From assembly GCA_031258995.1 (NCBI GenBank), contig JAIRMB010000062.1, forward strand, positions 1 through 9,013: DNA of 9,013 nt. The letters run 5' to 3'. The notes beneath the pieces are model-generated. The model saw nothing but the letters and a program-made list of their open reading frames with translations, had not been told where the DNA came from and searched no databases. The translations under genes were made by a program, and so were the position numbers. Shown here piece by piece: positions 1 through 6,157 of this stretch (position 1 is the stretch's first letter; the number at the start of each line of letters is the position of its first letter). This DNA comes from Puniceicoccales bacterium (GTDB lineage: Bacteria > Verrucomicrobiota > Verrucomicrobiia > Opitutales > JAIRLM01).

Positions 1-743
1 TCCAATTGCTCCGCCAGCGCCTCCCGATCCACGGCTCCTAGCCGCGAGTCCAGCAGACCCAGCTCGATGGCCCGATCCAGATAACTGGTAAATTTCTCTC
101 TCAGAAGGAGTTCGGCCAATTTTTCATCGCTGCCGTCGCAGGATTCGCCAAAAACTTCCTCCCGCAGGAATTGCCGGCCGAGGGCCGTTCCCAGCGGGCC
201 ATGGCGAGGGTCCTCTTTGCAGGGTCGCAGAGCGTTGGAGAGAACGCGGTTCCGCAGTTCTTCGAAGGTGGGACTGTCCGGGACGTCCCGCAGCAGAACG
301 GGCAGGAGCTCCTCCCGGCCGATCGGCAGCTGTGCCTCTCGAATCGGCTCCCGTAGCCATTTTCTCCAGAGTTCGTCTCCCCAACAGCGTACGGAACCGT
401 CCCCATAGCGGACGAAGCGAACCGCCCGCTGTTCGGCCGCCGACTCATCCCGTTCCCGTTCCTTCCTCCGCTCCTCCCGATAGGCGGCGTAGGCGGCGGC
501 CACTCGCTCTTCCCCGCGTAGCAGCAGCTCTCCCTGGACTGCATCCTGGATGACCTCCATAGCGACGATGGGGTCCGTCGTGTGCACGGCGATGTGCCGT
601 TCGACGGCTGCGGCAACGGCTGGCGCGGCCTCTTCCGGCCGACCTTGGGCCAAAAATGCCTTTCGCACGGCCACCTCAATTTTTCCCCGATTCCAGGGGA
701 CTATTTGCCCATTCCTCCGCCGCACCCGCAGATCCCGCTCCAT
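1..743 (-). CDS. nrdA: Ribonucleoside-diphosphate reductase alpha subunit, N-terminal part (cut by window edge)
   Basis: I read this by translating the reverse strand from the ATG at 743-741; it stays open for 247 codons to the left edge. The family reduces ribonucleotides to deoxyribonucleotides in the cytoplasm, with a small radical-carrying partner subunit. Residues about 7-95 form an ATP-cone, the allosteric ATP/dATP-binding module, with the typical opening VRRRNGQIVPWNRGKIEVAV. Later segments match the start of class I large subunits: LGRQFLREEVFGE (about 187-199) and YLDRAIELGLLDSRL (about 219-233), which precede the catalytic barrel. The catalytic cysteines would lie beyond the window. 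No Shine-Dalgarno sequence precedes the ATG, and an in-frame TTG two codons upstream is an alternative start. I saw no NrdR-box-like sequence upstream. The ATP-cone is clear; naming it NrdA rather than another ATP-cone reductase rests on the segments after the cone. Confidence 0.8.
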   Translation of the reverse strand, partial: MERDLRVRRRNGQIVPWNRGKIEVAVRKAFLAQGRPEEAAPAVAAAVERHIAVHTTDPIVAMEVIQDAVQGELLLRGEERVAAAYAAYREERRKERERDESAAEQRAVRFVRYGDGSVRCWGDELWRKWLREPIREAQLPIGREELLPVLLRDVPDSPTFEELRNRVLSNALRPCKEDPRHGPLGTALGRQFLREEVFGESCDGSDEKLAELLLREKFTSYLDRAIELGLLDSRLGAVDREALAEQL

Positions 744-1103
744 AGCCAATCCGCTAGGTGGTGGCGGCGGCGACGCAACGGGAAACTCTGCCGCCCCTTT
801 CCCAGGGCGAAAGTTTGCGTTCTTAGGAATACGAGTTGTAATTTTTCTGAAAAAATTTCACCATCGCTTGCCATGGATCAAATTACCAACCCGCAAAGTT
901 GCCGCTCGGTTTCGTCCTGCTCCGCGCTTGAATCGCAGCGGCCTGCCTTCCCTTCCTTCGCAGAAACGGCCACCGAGGCCGCCCCTAAACCGTGCCGCGG
1001 TCCCTCCTGCCGTCAGGTAGCTCTGGCGCAACGGCCCTCCCGGATATCCGCTTCGGCCACGGCGGAGGCAGATGGCGCGCACGGGCAGAAGGACGTCTTC
1101 AGA
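744..1103. other. Intergenic gap between divergent nrdA and fkbM-like genes
   Basis: About 360 bases with no convincing gene. Several frames are open because of GC-rich composition, but the translations are low-complexity Pro/Arg/Ser-rich and show no family motif. It holds an A/T inverted repeat, AATTTTT CTGA AAAAATT (840-857), that could lie in the promoter region of either divergent gene. No convincing -35/-10 pair was found on either strand. Confidence 0.5.
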
Positions 1104-1811
1104 GTGGGCCACCTACGGGCCTACTTGCCCGGCTATCGAACTGACCATACGCAGAAGACCATGGCCCGTACGCACAATTTTTCTGAAATCGATGTGCTCA
1201 ATTGTATCCTTCCGCTCTTGCCAGAGCATTCTGTTGTGCTGGACATCGGTGCTAACATTGGAAATCACAGCCTTTTCTTCGGTTCGCAGAAGAAAGTGGA
1301 CCGCGTAATCGCCTTCGAGCCCATCGCATCGGTCTGCGAAATTCTTCGCAAAAACCTTGAACTCAATGATTTGCTGGGGAAGGTGGAAATCAAAAGCTTT
1401 GCACTCAGCGATGAAGATGGCAAGATGGCCATTGCCTTTTTCGATCCTAAGCACACTGGCTCTACGGCACTAAGGAATGCGAAAGACGGGACTATTGAAG
1501 CCCGGAAACTGGATTCCATCGCCGGCGAATTGGCCCTAGATCGCATCGATTTCGTAAAGCTCGACGTGGAAGGTTCCGAATCCTTCGTGCTCGCAGGGGC
1601 GAGGAGAACGTTCGAAAAATTCCACCCCCTCTACGTGCAGGTCGAAATTCATGAGGTTCACCCGATCAAAAGTTTGCGGAACCAGTTCCCAAATGGCGAT
1701 GCCATACGCAGCACATTGGCGGGCATGGGCTACGAATTGGAAAAGAAATTCCCTGATGGGCGAAATTACCTCTACAAAAGGACTGACAGCGACAAGGGGG
1801 CGGAGGCCTAG
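1104..1811 (+). CDS. FkbM-family SAM-dependent methyltransferase
   Basis: Class I SAM-dependent methyltransferase of the FkbM type (Methyltransf_21). Members O-methylate sugars or other small molecules, often in polysaccharide or natural-product loci; the substrate here is unknown. From the GTG at 1104 (235 aa), the SAM-binding motif I is DIGANIGNH (47-55), the acidic loop of strand beta2 is FEP (71-73), and the family motif KLDVEGSE lies around D154. The start is uncertain. The frame is open back to 582, but that part is antisense to nrdA and low-complexity. GTG 1104 is preferred because AGAAGGA (1087-1093) lies 10 bases upstream and because homology-like sequence (GHLRAYLPGY) begins right after it. 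ATG 1161 would give 216 aa and lose part of that N-terminus; ATG 873 is the other option. Codons are more AT-rich than in rho or tadA, which hints at horizontal acquisition. No sugar or polysaccharide genes lie nearby. Confidence 0.8.
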   Translation: MGHLRAYLPGYRTDHTQKTMARTHNFSEIDVLNCILPLLPEHSVVLDIGANIGNHSLFFGSQKKVDRVIAFEPIASVCEILRKNLELNDLLGKVEIKSFALSDEDGKMAIAFFDPKHTGSTALRNAKDGTIEARKLDSIAGELALDRIDFVKLDVEGSESFVLAGARRTFEKFHPLYVQVEIHEVHPIKSLRNQFPNGDAIRSTLAGMGYELEKKFPDGRNYLYKRTDSDKGAEA

Positions 1812-1821
1812 GTTGTTAGTT

Positions 1822-1836
1822 CTGCCAAGGCGGCAG
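1822..1836 (+). other. Short hairpin after the fkbM-like gene
   Basis: CTGCC AAGGC GGCAG forms a 5-bp stem 10 bases past the methyltransferase stop codon. No T run follows, so it is a poor intrinsic terminator. The remainder of the 1812-1990 gap shows an isolated TACAAT (1915-1920) that could be a -10 element for tadA, but it lacks a good -35 partner. Confidence 0.2.
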
Positions 1837-1990
1837 GTTCGCAGGTGAGTTTGGCATTTTCGCTGTCATACGTCGCATCTGGCGGCATGGGGTTCTGGTT
1901 GAATTTTTGCCCGATACAATTTCTCAGCTGACGGGCTGCGGCGGCTGTGCCATGGGGATGGGCGGGGCCCGTAACGGACTCCGGCGCACC

Positions 1991-2545
1991 ATGGGCTACG
2001 AAGGATCGTTGGATGAAGAGTACATGCGGCTTGCTCTGCGGGAGGCCGCTCTGGCCCTGGCGGAAGATGAGGTTCCCGCCGGTGCGGCCATTTTACGGAA
2101 CGGTGAGGTACTGGCGCTAGCCCACAACCAGGTGCGGGCCACGGGAAATCCGACGGCCCACGGAGAGATGCTGGCCATTGCGGCGGCGGCGGCGCGGACC
2201 GGCGATTGGCGCCTCAACGGCTGTACGCTCTACAGCACCAAGGAACCTTGCCCCATGTGCGCCGGCGCCTGCGTCATGGCCCGGCTGGACAGGGTGGTCT
2301 ACGGCATCGCCGACCCAGCCATGGGGTGCCTTGGCGGTGGACCCTGCGCGCTTTCCCAGATACCGCAATTCAACCATCGCTTTTCCGTCCGCGGGGGCGT
2401 TCTCGCCGGCGACTGCCTAGCGCTCCTGCGGGACTTTTTCCTAGCCAAACGGAAAAAAAATCGATCGCGCCCGCCCGACTCGAAGGAACTTCATAAAGCT
2501 TCATTCTTAGCGATTGACAGGGGAGCCAAAATAATTTTTCTGTGA
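1991..2545 (+). CDS. tadA: tRNA-specific adenosine deaminase (A34 to inosine)
   Basis: Zinc-dependent cytidine/deoxycytidylate-deaminase-fold enzyme that converts A34 to inosine in the anticodon of tRNA-Arg(ACG), allowing it to read CGU, CGC and CGA. From ATG 1991 (184 aa) the zinc ligands are H57 in TAHGEM and C87/C90 in PCPMC, with E59 as the catalytic proton shuttle. TadA usually has HAE here; this protein has HGE. The N-terminus EEYMRLALREAALALAEDEV lines up with the family start, so ATG 1991 or TTG 2009 (AAGGA at 2001-2005) is more plausible than the open upstream frame beginning at 1907. After the usual C-terminal helix (LALLRDFFLAKRK) there is an extra tail of about 30 residues ending IIFL, so the protein is longer than the usual 150-165 aa. 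infA begins 12 bases after the stop, which suggests co-transcription. Confidence 0.88.
   Translation: MGYEGSLDEEYMRLALREAALALAEDEVPAGAAILRNGEVLALAHNQVRATGNPTAHGEMLAIAAAAARTGDWRLNGCTLYSTKEPCPMCAGACVMARLDRVVYGIADPAMGCLGGGPCALSQIPQFNHRFSVRGGVLAGDCLALLRDFFLAKRKKNRSRPPDSKELHKASFLAIDRGAKIIFL
2507..2535 (+). promoter_or_regulatory. Candidate promoter for infA inside the tadA 3' end
   Basis: AATAAT (2530-2535) matches five of six bases of a -10 box. Seventeen bases upstream is TTAGCG (2507-2512), a poor -35 box. A perfect TTGACA (2514-2519) sits nearby, but its spacing to AATAAT is only 10 bases. Transcription would begin a few bases upstream of infA, giving a very short leader. This is a weak prediction from sequence alone. 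Confidence 0.25.
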
Positions 2546-2557
2546 CCTTTTGTACCT

Positions 2558-2833
2558 ATGGAGTTGGATTACGTAGAAGTGGATGGCAAAGTGGTTTCCG
2601 TGCTGCCCGGCACAATGTTTCGGGTGGAATTGGCCAATGGACATATGGTCTTGGCACACATATCGGGAAAACTGCGCAAAAATTTCATCAAACTTACTAA
2701 TGGCGACATGGTGCGCATGGAGGTGAGTCCTCGGGATGTGGAGAAGGGACGCATCATCTACCGGCTCCGCAATGCGGCCGTAAGCCGGGGCGCACCGGTC
2801 CGCAGCTTCGGTCCCAAAAGACGCCGTTCGTAA
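2558..2833 (+). CDS. infA: Translation initiation factor IF-1
   Basis: Small S1/OB-fold protein that binds the A site of the 30S subunit during initiation, with IF-2 and IF-3. Residues 1-71 carry the whole conserved body: VDGKVVSVLPGTMFRVEL, NGHMVLAHISGKLRKNFIKL and GDMVRMEVSP, ending in GRIIYRLR. IF-1 is normally about 72 aa; this one has 91, with an added basic tail of about 20 residues ending GPKRRRS. The ATG at 2558 is well supported by homology, but no Shine-Dalgarno sequence precedes it (ACCTTTTGTACCT). It lies 12 bases after tadA and is followed by a hairpin, so tadA-infA may form a two-gene transcription unit. The body identification is secure. Confidence 0.95.
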   Translation: MELDYVEVDGKVVSVLPGTMFRVELANGHMVLAHISGKLRKNFIKLTNGDMVRMEVSPRDVEKGRIIYRLRNAAVSRGAPVRSFGPKRRRS

Positions 2834-2839
2834 GGTTTT

Positions 2840-2870
2840 TGCCCGCTGTCGGAACGGGCAGTTCATTTTC
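2840..2870 (+). terminator. Possible terminator after infA
   Basis: TGCCCG (2840-2845) pairs with CGGGCA (2855-2860) across a 9-base loop, seven bases after the infA stop, followed by the moderately T-rich GTTCATTTTC. The stem is only six pairs and the T tract is interrupted, so this is a weak intrinsic terminator. It would separate infA from the tRNA-Thr/rho region. Confidence 0.4.
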
Positions 2871-2887
2871 TGCTTGCGGCCGCCGGT

Positions 2888-2904
2888 GGCATTTTTGGAA
2901 TGCC
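2888..2904 (+). repeat. Small inverted repeat just upstream of tRNA-Thr
   Basis: GGCATT (2888-2893) and AATGCC (2899-2904) form a perfect 6-bp stem with loop TTTGG, ending six bases before the tRNA. No T run follows. It might be a promoter-proximal element or chance in a GC-rich spacer. Confidence 0.25.
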
Positions 2905-2910
2905 CGCCGC

Positions 2911-2983
2911 GCCGAGATAGCTCAGCTGGTAGAGCAACGCATTCGTAATGCGTGGGTCGTGAGTTCGAATCTCATTCTCGGCT
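2911..2983 (+). tRNA. tRNA-Thr (anticodon CGT)
   Basis: Complete cloverleaf. The acceptor stem GCCGAGA pairs fully with TCTCGGC. The D arm is GCTC/GAGC. The anticodon stem is ACGCA/TGCGT with loop TTCGTAA, giving anticodon CGT (2944-2946), which reads the threonine codon ACG. The T arm is GTGAG/CTCAT with loop TTCGAAT. The discriminator base is T (2983). The 3' CCA is not encoded, so a CCA-adding enzyme is required. It lies 61 bases upstream of rho. Confidence 0.95.
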
Positions 2984-3044
2984 CCGTGTAAAGTTTTAGC
3001 GGGTAGGACCCGGTCCGTGCCCATAACTCTGATGATCCCTTGCC

Positions 3045-4862
3045 ATGCCCATGTTTGAAGATTTTGAAGGGGACGGTGGGGCCGTCCTTTCGTTCGATGA
3101 GCGCCGCGGAAACGACGGCGAGGCCTACCAGTCCCTCGACGGCGCCGACTCCTGCGAGGCGGCCGAGGAGAACCGGCCGCGAGAGGAGAGCGGCCGGCCG
3201 CGGAATAGGGGGCGAGGCGGCCGACGGGAGCCGGCACCGGAAGGGAGCGGCTGTCGGCCCATGCGGGGCCACGGGAAAGTGCAGGTTCTTCCCGAGGAAA
3301 ACCCACTCCCGCCGGGCGATCCTTTCGCCGACGGAGGTCCCGGCGAGATCCGCGGCGGTGGCGGATCCAATCGGGGAAACCGGTTCCGGAACGGCCAGCG
3401 GCCGGCGCAGGGCGGCCGTCCTCCACAGCGGGGTGGCGGAGCTAATACGTCGCGGGGCGGAAATGGGGAGGTGCCCCGAGGGCCGCGGCCCGGAGGCGGC
3501 CTGCGGCGGAATTCCTACGGAGGGCTAGGATTCTGGGAAAAAATCCAGTCGGAATCGGCCCTAGAGTTGGCCCGCGGAGAATTCTTCTCCGACGCCGCGC
3601 CGCTCGAACTGAAAGAGGTCGCAGATTTGAACGGCGAGCAGATGGCGGAACTGGCCGCCTCCCTAGAGATGGAGTGGGAACCTTCCCTGCGTCCTCAGGT
3701 GTTGGAAAGTTGCCTACGCCATGCCGTTGAAAATCGCACGGCTATAGCTATTTGTGGTACGCTAGAGCTCCTATCGGACGGGAATGGCTGCCTTGTCTGG
3801 GCACGGGACCGCTTCGAGCCGGGTCCGCTATCTCCGTTCGTGCCCCGCTGCCTCATCCGGAGCTGTGGCCTTCGGAGGGGGCAGGAGCTGCGGGTGTTAG
3901 CCACATTTCCTAGAACGAACAGCCCCCATCTCTGCGTTTTGGCATTGGATCGGGTAATGGACAAAAGTCCTCTGGAGGCGGCAAAAATTCCTCATTTTAA
4001 AGAGCTAGTGCCCTACTACCCTACCGACCGGCTGCTGTTGGAAAACGGTTCCGAAGAGGCGAATCAGCGGCTTTCGCTCCGCATCGTAGATCTAGTCGCG
4101 CCCATTGGCCTAGGACAGCGAGGACTTATCGTGGCACCGCCCAGAACCGGAAAAACGGTTCTGCTGCAAGCCTTCGCCAACGGCATTGCCACCGTTCGAC
4201 CCGAGGCTCAGGTCTGGATTTTATTAATCGACGAACGACCGGAAGAAGTTACGGATTTTCGTCGCATGGCAAAGGGGGAGGTTTTTGCCTCCACCTTCGA
4301 CGAGACGCCGGATCGGCATGTGCGGCTGGCGGAAATGGTGATCGAGATGGCCCGGCGTCGGGTGGAATGCGGACAGCACGTGGTGATCCTCTTAGATTCC
4401 ATCACCCGCTTGGCCCGCGCCTACAACGCCATCATGCCGGCCAGCGGACGCATCATGAGCGGCGGCATCGACGCCAACGCCCTCCAAGGGCCCAAGAGCT
4501 TTTTCGGCTCGGCACGCAACATCGAGGGGGGAGGCAGTTTGACCATCCTCGGCACGGCGCTCGTGGAGACGGGGAGTCGCATGGATGATGTCATTTTCGA
4601 AGAGTTCAAGGGCACCGGCAATATGGAGCTGCAGCTGGACCGAGAGCTGGCAGATCGGCGCATCTACCCGGCCATCAACGTGGGGCGCAGCGGGACCCGC
4701 AAGGAAGAGCTGCTCTATCACCCGGACGAACTCTCTCGCATCTACCTCTTCCGTAGAGCGGTGGTGGGGCTTAACTCTACGGAAGCGGTGGACATGCTCA
4801 TCCAGCGGGTCAAAAAGACCGGTACGAATGTGGAATTCCTAATGACGCTAAACCGCGGCTAG
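3045..4862 (+). CDS. rho: Transcription termination factor Rho with long Arg/Gly-rich N-terminus
   Basis: Hexameric RNA-dependent ATPase/helicase that releases RNA polymerase at Rho-dependent terminators. The protein is 605 aa, against about 420 in E. coli. Residues 1 to about 160 are disordered and rich in Gly, Arg, Glu and Pro, with several RGG-like motifs. Residues about 188-232 fit the Rho_N helical module and about 235-310 the cold-shock-like RNA-binding fold. The motor core has Walker A APPRTGKT (364-371), LIDERPEEVTDF, FASTFDETPDRHVRLAEMV, Walker B VILLDSITRLARAYN (D451), the Q-loop region SGGIDANALQGPKSFFG and the R-loop segment EEFKGTGNMEL. In the RNP1 position where E. coli has GFGFLR, this protein has GNGCLV (246-251), losing both aromatic residues. 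No Shine-Dalgarno sequence precedes ATG 3045; an in-frame ATG at 3051 is an alternative. It is flanked by tRNA genes. Confidence 0.96.
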   Translation: MPMFEDFEGDGGAVLSFDERRGNDGEAYQSLDGADSCEAAEENRPREESGRPRNRGRGGRREPAPEGSGCRPMRGHGKVQVLPEENPLPPGDPFADGGPGEIRGGGGSNRGNRFRNGQRPAQGGRPPQRGGGANTSRGGNGEVPRGPRPGGGLRRNSYGGLGFWEKIQSESALELARGEFFSDAAPLELKEVADLNGEQMAELAASLEMEWEPSLRPQVLESCLRHAVENRTAIAICGTLELLSDGNGCLVWARDRFEPGPLSPFVPRCLIRSCGLRRGQELRVLATFPRTNSPHLCVLALDRVMDKSPLEAAKIPHFKELVPYYPTDRLLLENGSEEANQRLSLRIVDLVAPIGLGQRGLIVAPPRTGKTVLLQAFANGIATVRPEAQVWILLIDERPEEVTDFRRMAKGEVFASTFDETPDRHVRLAEMVIEMARRRVECGQHVVILLDSITRLARAYNAIMPASGRIMSGGIDANALQGPKSFFGSARNIEGGGSLTILGTALVETGSRMDDVIFEEFKGTGNMELQLDRELADRRIYPAINVGRSGTRKEELLYHPDELSRIYLFRRAVVGLNSTEAVDMLIQRVKKTGTNVEFLMTLNRG

Positions 4863-4903
4863 GATGGCTCTATCTTCTTCTGCGGTGGGCATCGGTCTCT
4901 GTC

Positions 4904-4934
4904 CCGCCGCCGAAAAACTTCCTCTCGGCGGCGG
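4904..4934 (+). terminator. Strong hairpin downstream of rho
   Basis: CCGCCGCCGA (4904-4913) pairs perfectly with TCGGCGGCGG (4925-4934) over an 11-base loop, 41 bases after the rho stop. The sequence after it is AAATGAATGAG, with no T tract on either strand, so it is not a classical intrinsic terminator. It may protect the rho mRNA 3' end or act together with Rho itself. Confidence 0.45.
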
Positions 4935-4991
4935 AAATGAATGAGAAGTTTCTTGCGCTGGCGAATCTCTTTCGCTTGTTCGAGAGCCGTC

Positions 4992-5068
4992 GGGGGGTTA
5001 GCTCAGTTGGTTAGAGCATCAGCATGACACGCTGGGGGTCGCCGGTTCGAATCCAGTACCTCCCACCA
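4992..5068 (+). tRNA. tRNA-Val (anticodon GAC)
   Basis: The acceptor stem GGGGGGT pairs with ACCTCCC, with one G-T wobble. The D arm is GCTC/GAGC. The anticodon stem is TCAGC/GCTGG with loop ATGACAC, giving anticodon GAC (5026-5028), which reads GUC and GUU valine codons. The T arm is GCCGG/CCAGT with loop TTCGAAT and contains one C-A mismatch (5043 against 5055). The discriminator is A, and the 3' CCA is encoded (5066-5068), unlike in the upstream tRNA-Thr. Confidence 0.93.
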
Positions 5069-5155
5069 TAATTTCACGAAGCTCGCAATGGCCGATTTGC
5101 CAGTGAAGCGGGTCGTTCTACCTTGCTTTTTGAATTTTTTCGCCACAATAGGGAC

Positions 5156-6157
5156 ATGGTTGCGGCGGCGGTGAAGCGGGCGGTGCTTTTTGCGCTTTTG
5201 CCCCTTCTCGTCTTGTCGATTTGCCTGCAGATTGTGGCGCCGGCGCCTACGGAGGAGGTAAGCCGTCAGGCGGCGGACTTGTTCACACTGGGAAGGCACA
5301 TTACTGTGACGAATAGTATGGTGGCCGGGTGGCTGCTGGCCGTTTTTGCGGTCGTCGCCGTTCGATTGGCGGTCGGGCGGCATCCCAGTGCCATTCCCTC
5401 CCGGGGGCAGGCGGCCGTGGAGTTGCTGATGGAAAAGCTACAGGACCTCTTCAGGCCCATTGTCGGAAGCCGAATTTTGCCGCACATTTTTCCCTTTTTG
5501 CTCACGCTCTTTCTCTATTTGCTCGTTACGAATCTCAGCGGGCTGATACCCGGCGTGGGGGCTATCGGCTGGGGACGGGACGGCCATTTTCTCCCTCTGC
5601 TGCGGCCGCCCAATGGCGATCTCAACGGCACATTCGCCTTGGCGCTCATTTCCTTCGGCGCATGGCTCTACTTCGTTTTCCGCTATGCCGGCCCCCGAGC
5701 TTTTTTGCAGGACACGTTTGGCAACAAAGCGGATCGGCAGTCCGTACCGTTTTCTATCTATCTCTTTTTGGGGAGCATATTTCTTGCCGTTGGCGCCGTG
5801 GACGTAATTTCCATCCTCTTTCGCGTAGTATCTCTCTCTTTTCGTCTCTACGGTAACGTTTTCGGAGGTGAAAATCTCATTTCCCGCATGACCGGACTCT
5901 ACGGCTACCTCATGCCCGTGCCCTTCTACTTTTTGGAACTTCTCATAGGAATCATTCAAGCGCTTGTGTTCACGCTCCTTACCGCCGTTTACGTGGGCCT
6001 ACTCACTGGCCACGGAGAAGACGAGGAGCAGCTAGGCGGATCCGCCTGCCCTGATCCAATTGGTAAGATTTTGGATGACCGCCCCGGTGCCGTTGGCCAC
6101 GGCCCAGAGGGGCTCATCAGCGACGAACACCGGCAAGGACGTGCGTTGGCGAAGTAA
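5156..6157 (+). CDS. atpB: F0F1 ATP synthase subunit a (proton channel)
   Basis: Membrane subunit that forms the proton half-channels beside the c-ring. From ATG 5156 it is 333 aa; a TTG at 5123 would add 11 residues. No clear Shine-Dalgarno sequence decides between them. There is an N-terminal hydrophobic segment (about 9-27), then further membrane helices around SMVAGWLLAVF, FPFLLTLFLYLLVTNL, FALALISFGAWLYF, IYLFLGSIFLAVGAVDVISI and FYFLELLIGIIQALVFTLLT. The essential stator arginine is R230 in SFRLYGN, with E239 nine residues later as in E. coli (R210/E219), and Q268 in the last helix. A natural-looking end (LLTGHGEDEEQ) occurs at residue 292, but the frame continues another 41 residues, antisense to the 3' end of mreB, to the TAA at 6155-6157. 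A TAG lies one base out of frame at 6033-6035. No other atp genes adjoin it; tRNA-Val is upstream. Confidence 0.92.
   Translation: MVAAAVKRAVLFALLPLLVLSICLQIVAPAPTEEVSRQAADLFTLGRHITVTNSMVAGWLLAVFAVVAVRLAVGRHPSAIPSRGQAAVELLMEKLQDLFRPIVGSRILPHIFPFLLTLFLYLLVTNLSGLIPGVGAIGWGRDGHFLPLLRPPNGDLNGTFALALISFGAWLYFVFRYAGPRAFLQDTFGNKADRQSVPFSIYLFLGSIFLAVGAVDVISILFRVVSLSFRLYGNVFGGENLISRMTGLYGYLMPVPFYFLELLIGIIQALVFTLLTAVYVGLLTGHGEDEEQLGGSACPDPIGKILDDRPGAVGHGPEGLISDEHRQGRALAK

Noticed and set aside
582..1103. Long in-frame upstream extension of the FkbM-like gene
   Set aside because: It is antisense to nrdA over 582-743, low-complexity afterwards, and resembles no part of the family; the open frame is explained by GC-rich composition.
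858..1112. Minus-strand open frame of 84 codons in the nrdA/fkbM gap
   Set aside because: Arg/Gly-rich translation with no motif and no ribosome binding site; it overlaps the chosen start of the methyltransferase.
840..1188. Direct repeat AATTTTTCTGAAA at 840-852 and 1176-1188, with AATTTTTCTG again at 2533-2542
   Set aside because: One copy lies inside the methyltransferase coding sequence. A repeat of this length and A/T content is close to chance in a window this size.
3006..3016. Palindrome GGACC-C-GGTCC between tRNA-Thr and rho
   Set aside because: Short and GC-rich, with a one-base centre that cannot form an RNA hairpin; no promoter element is seen beside it.
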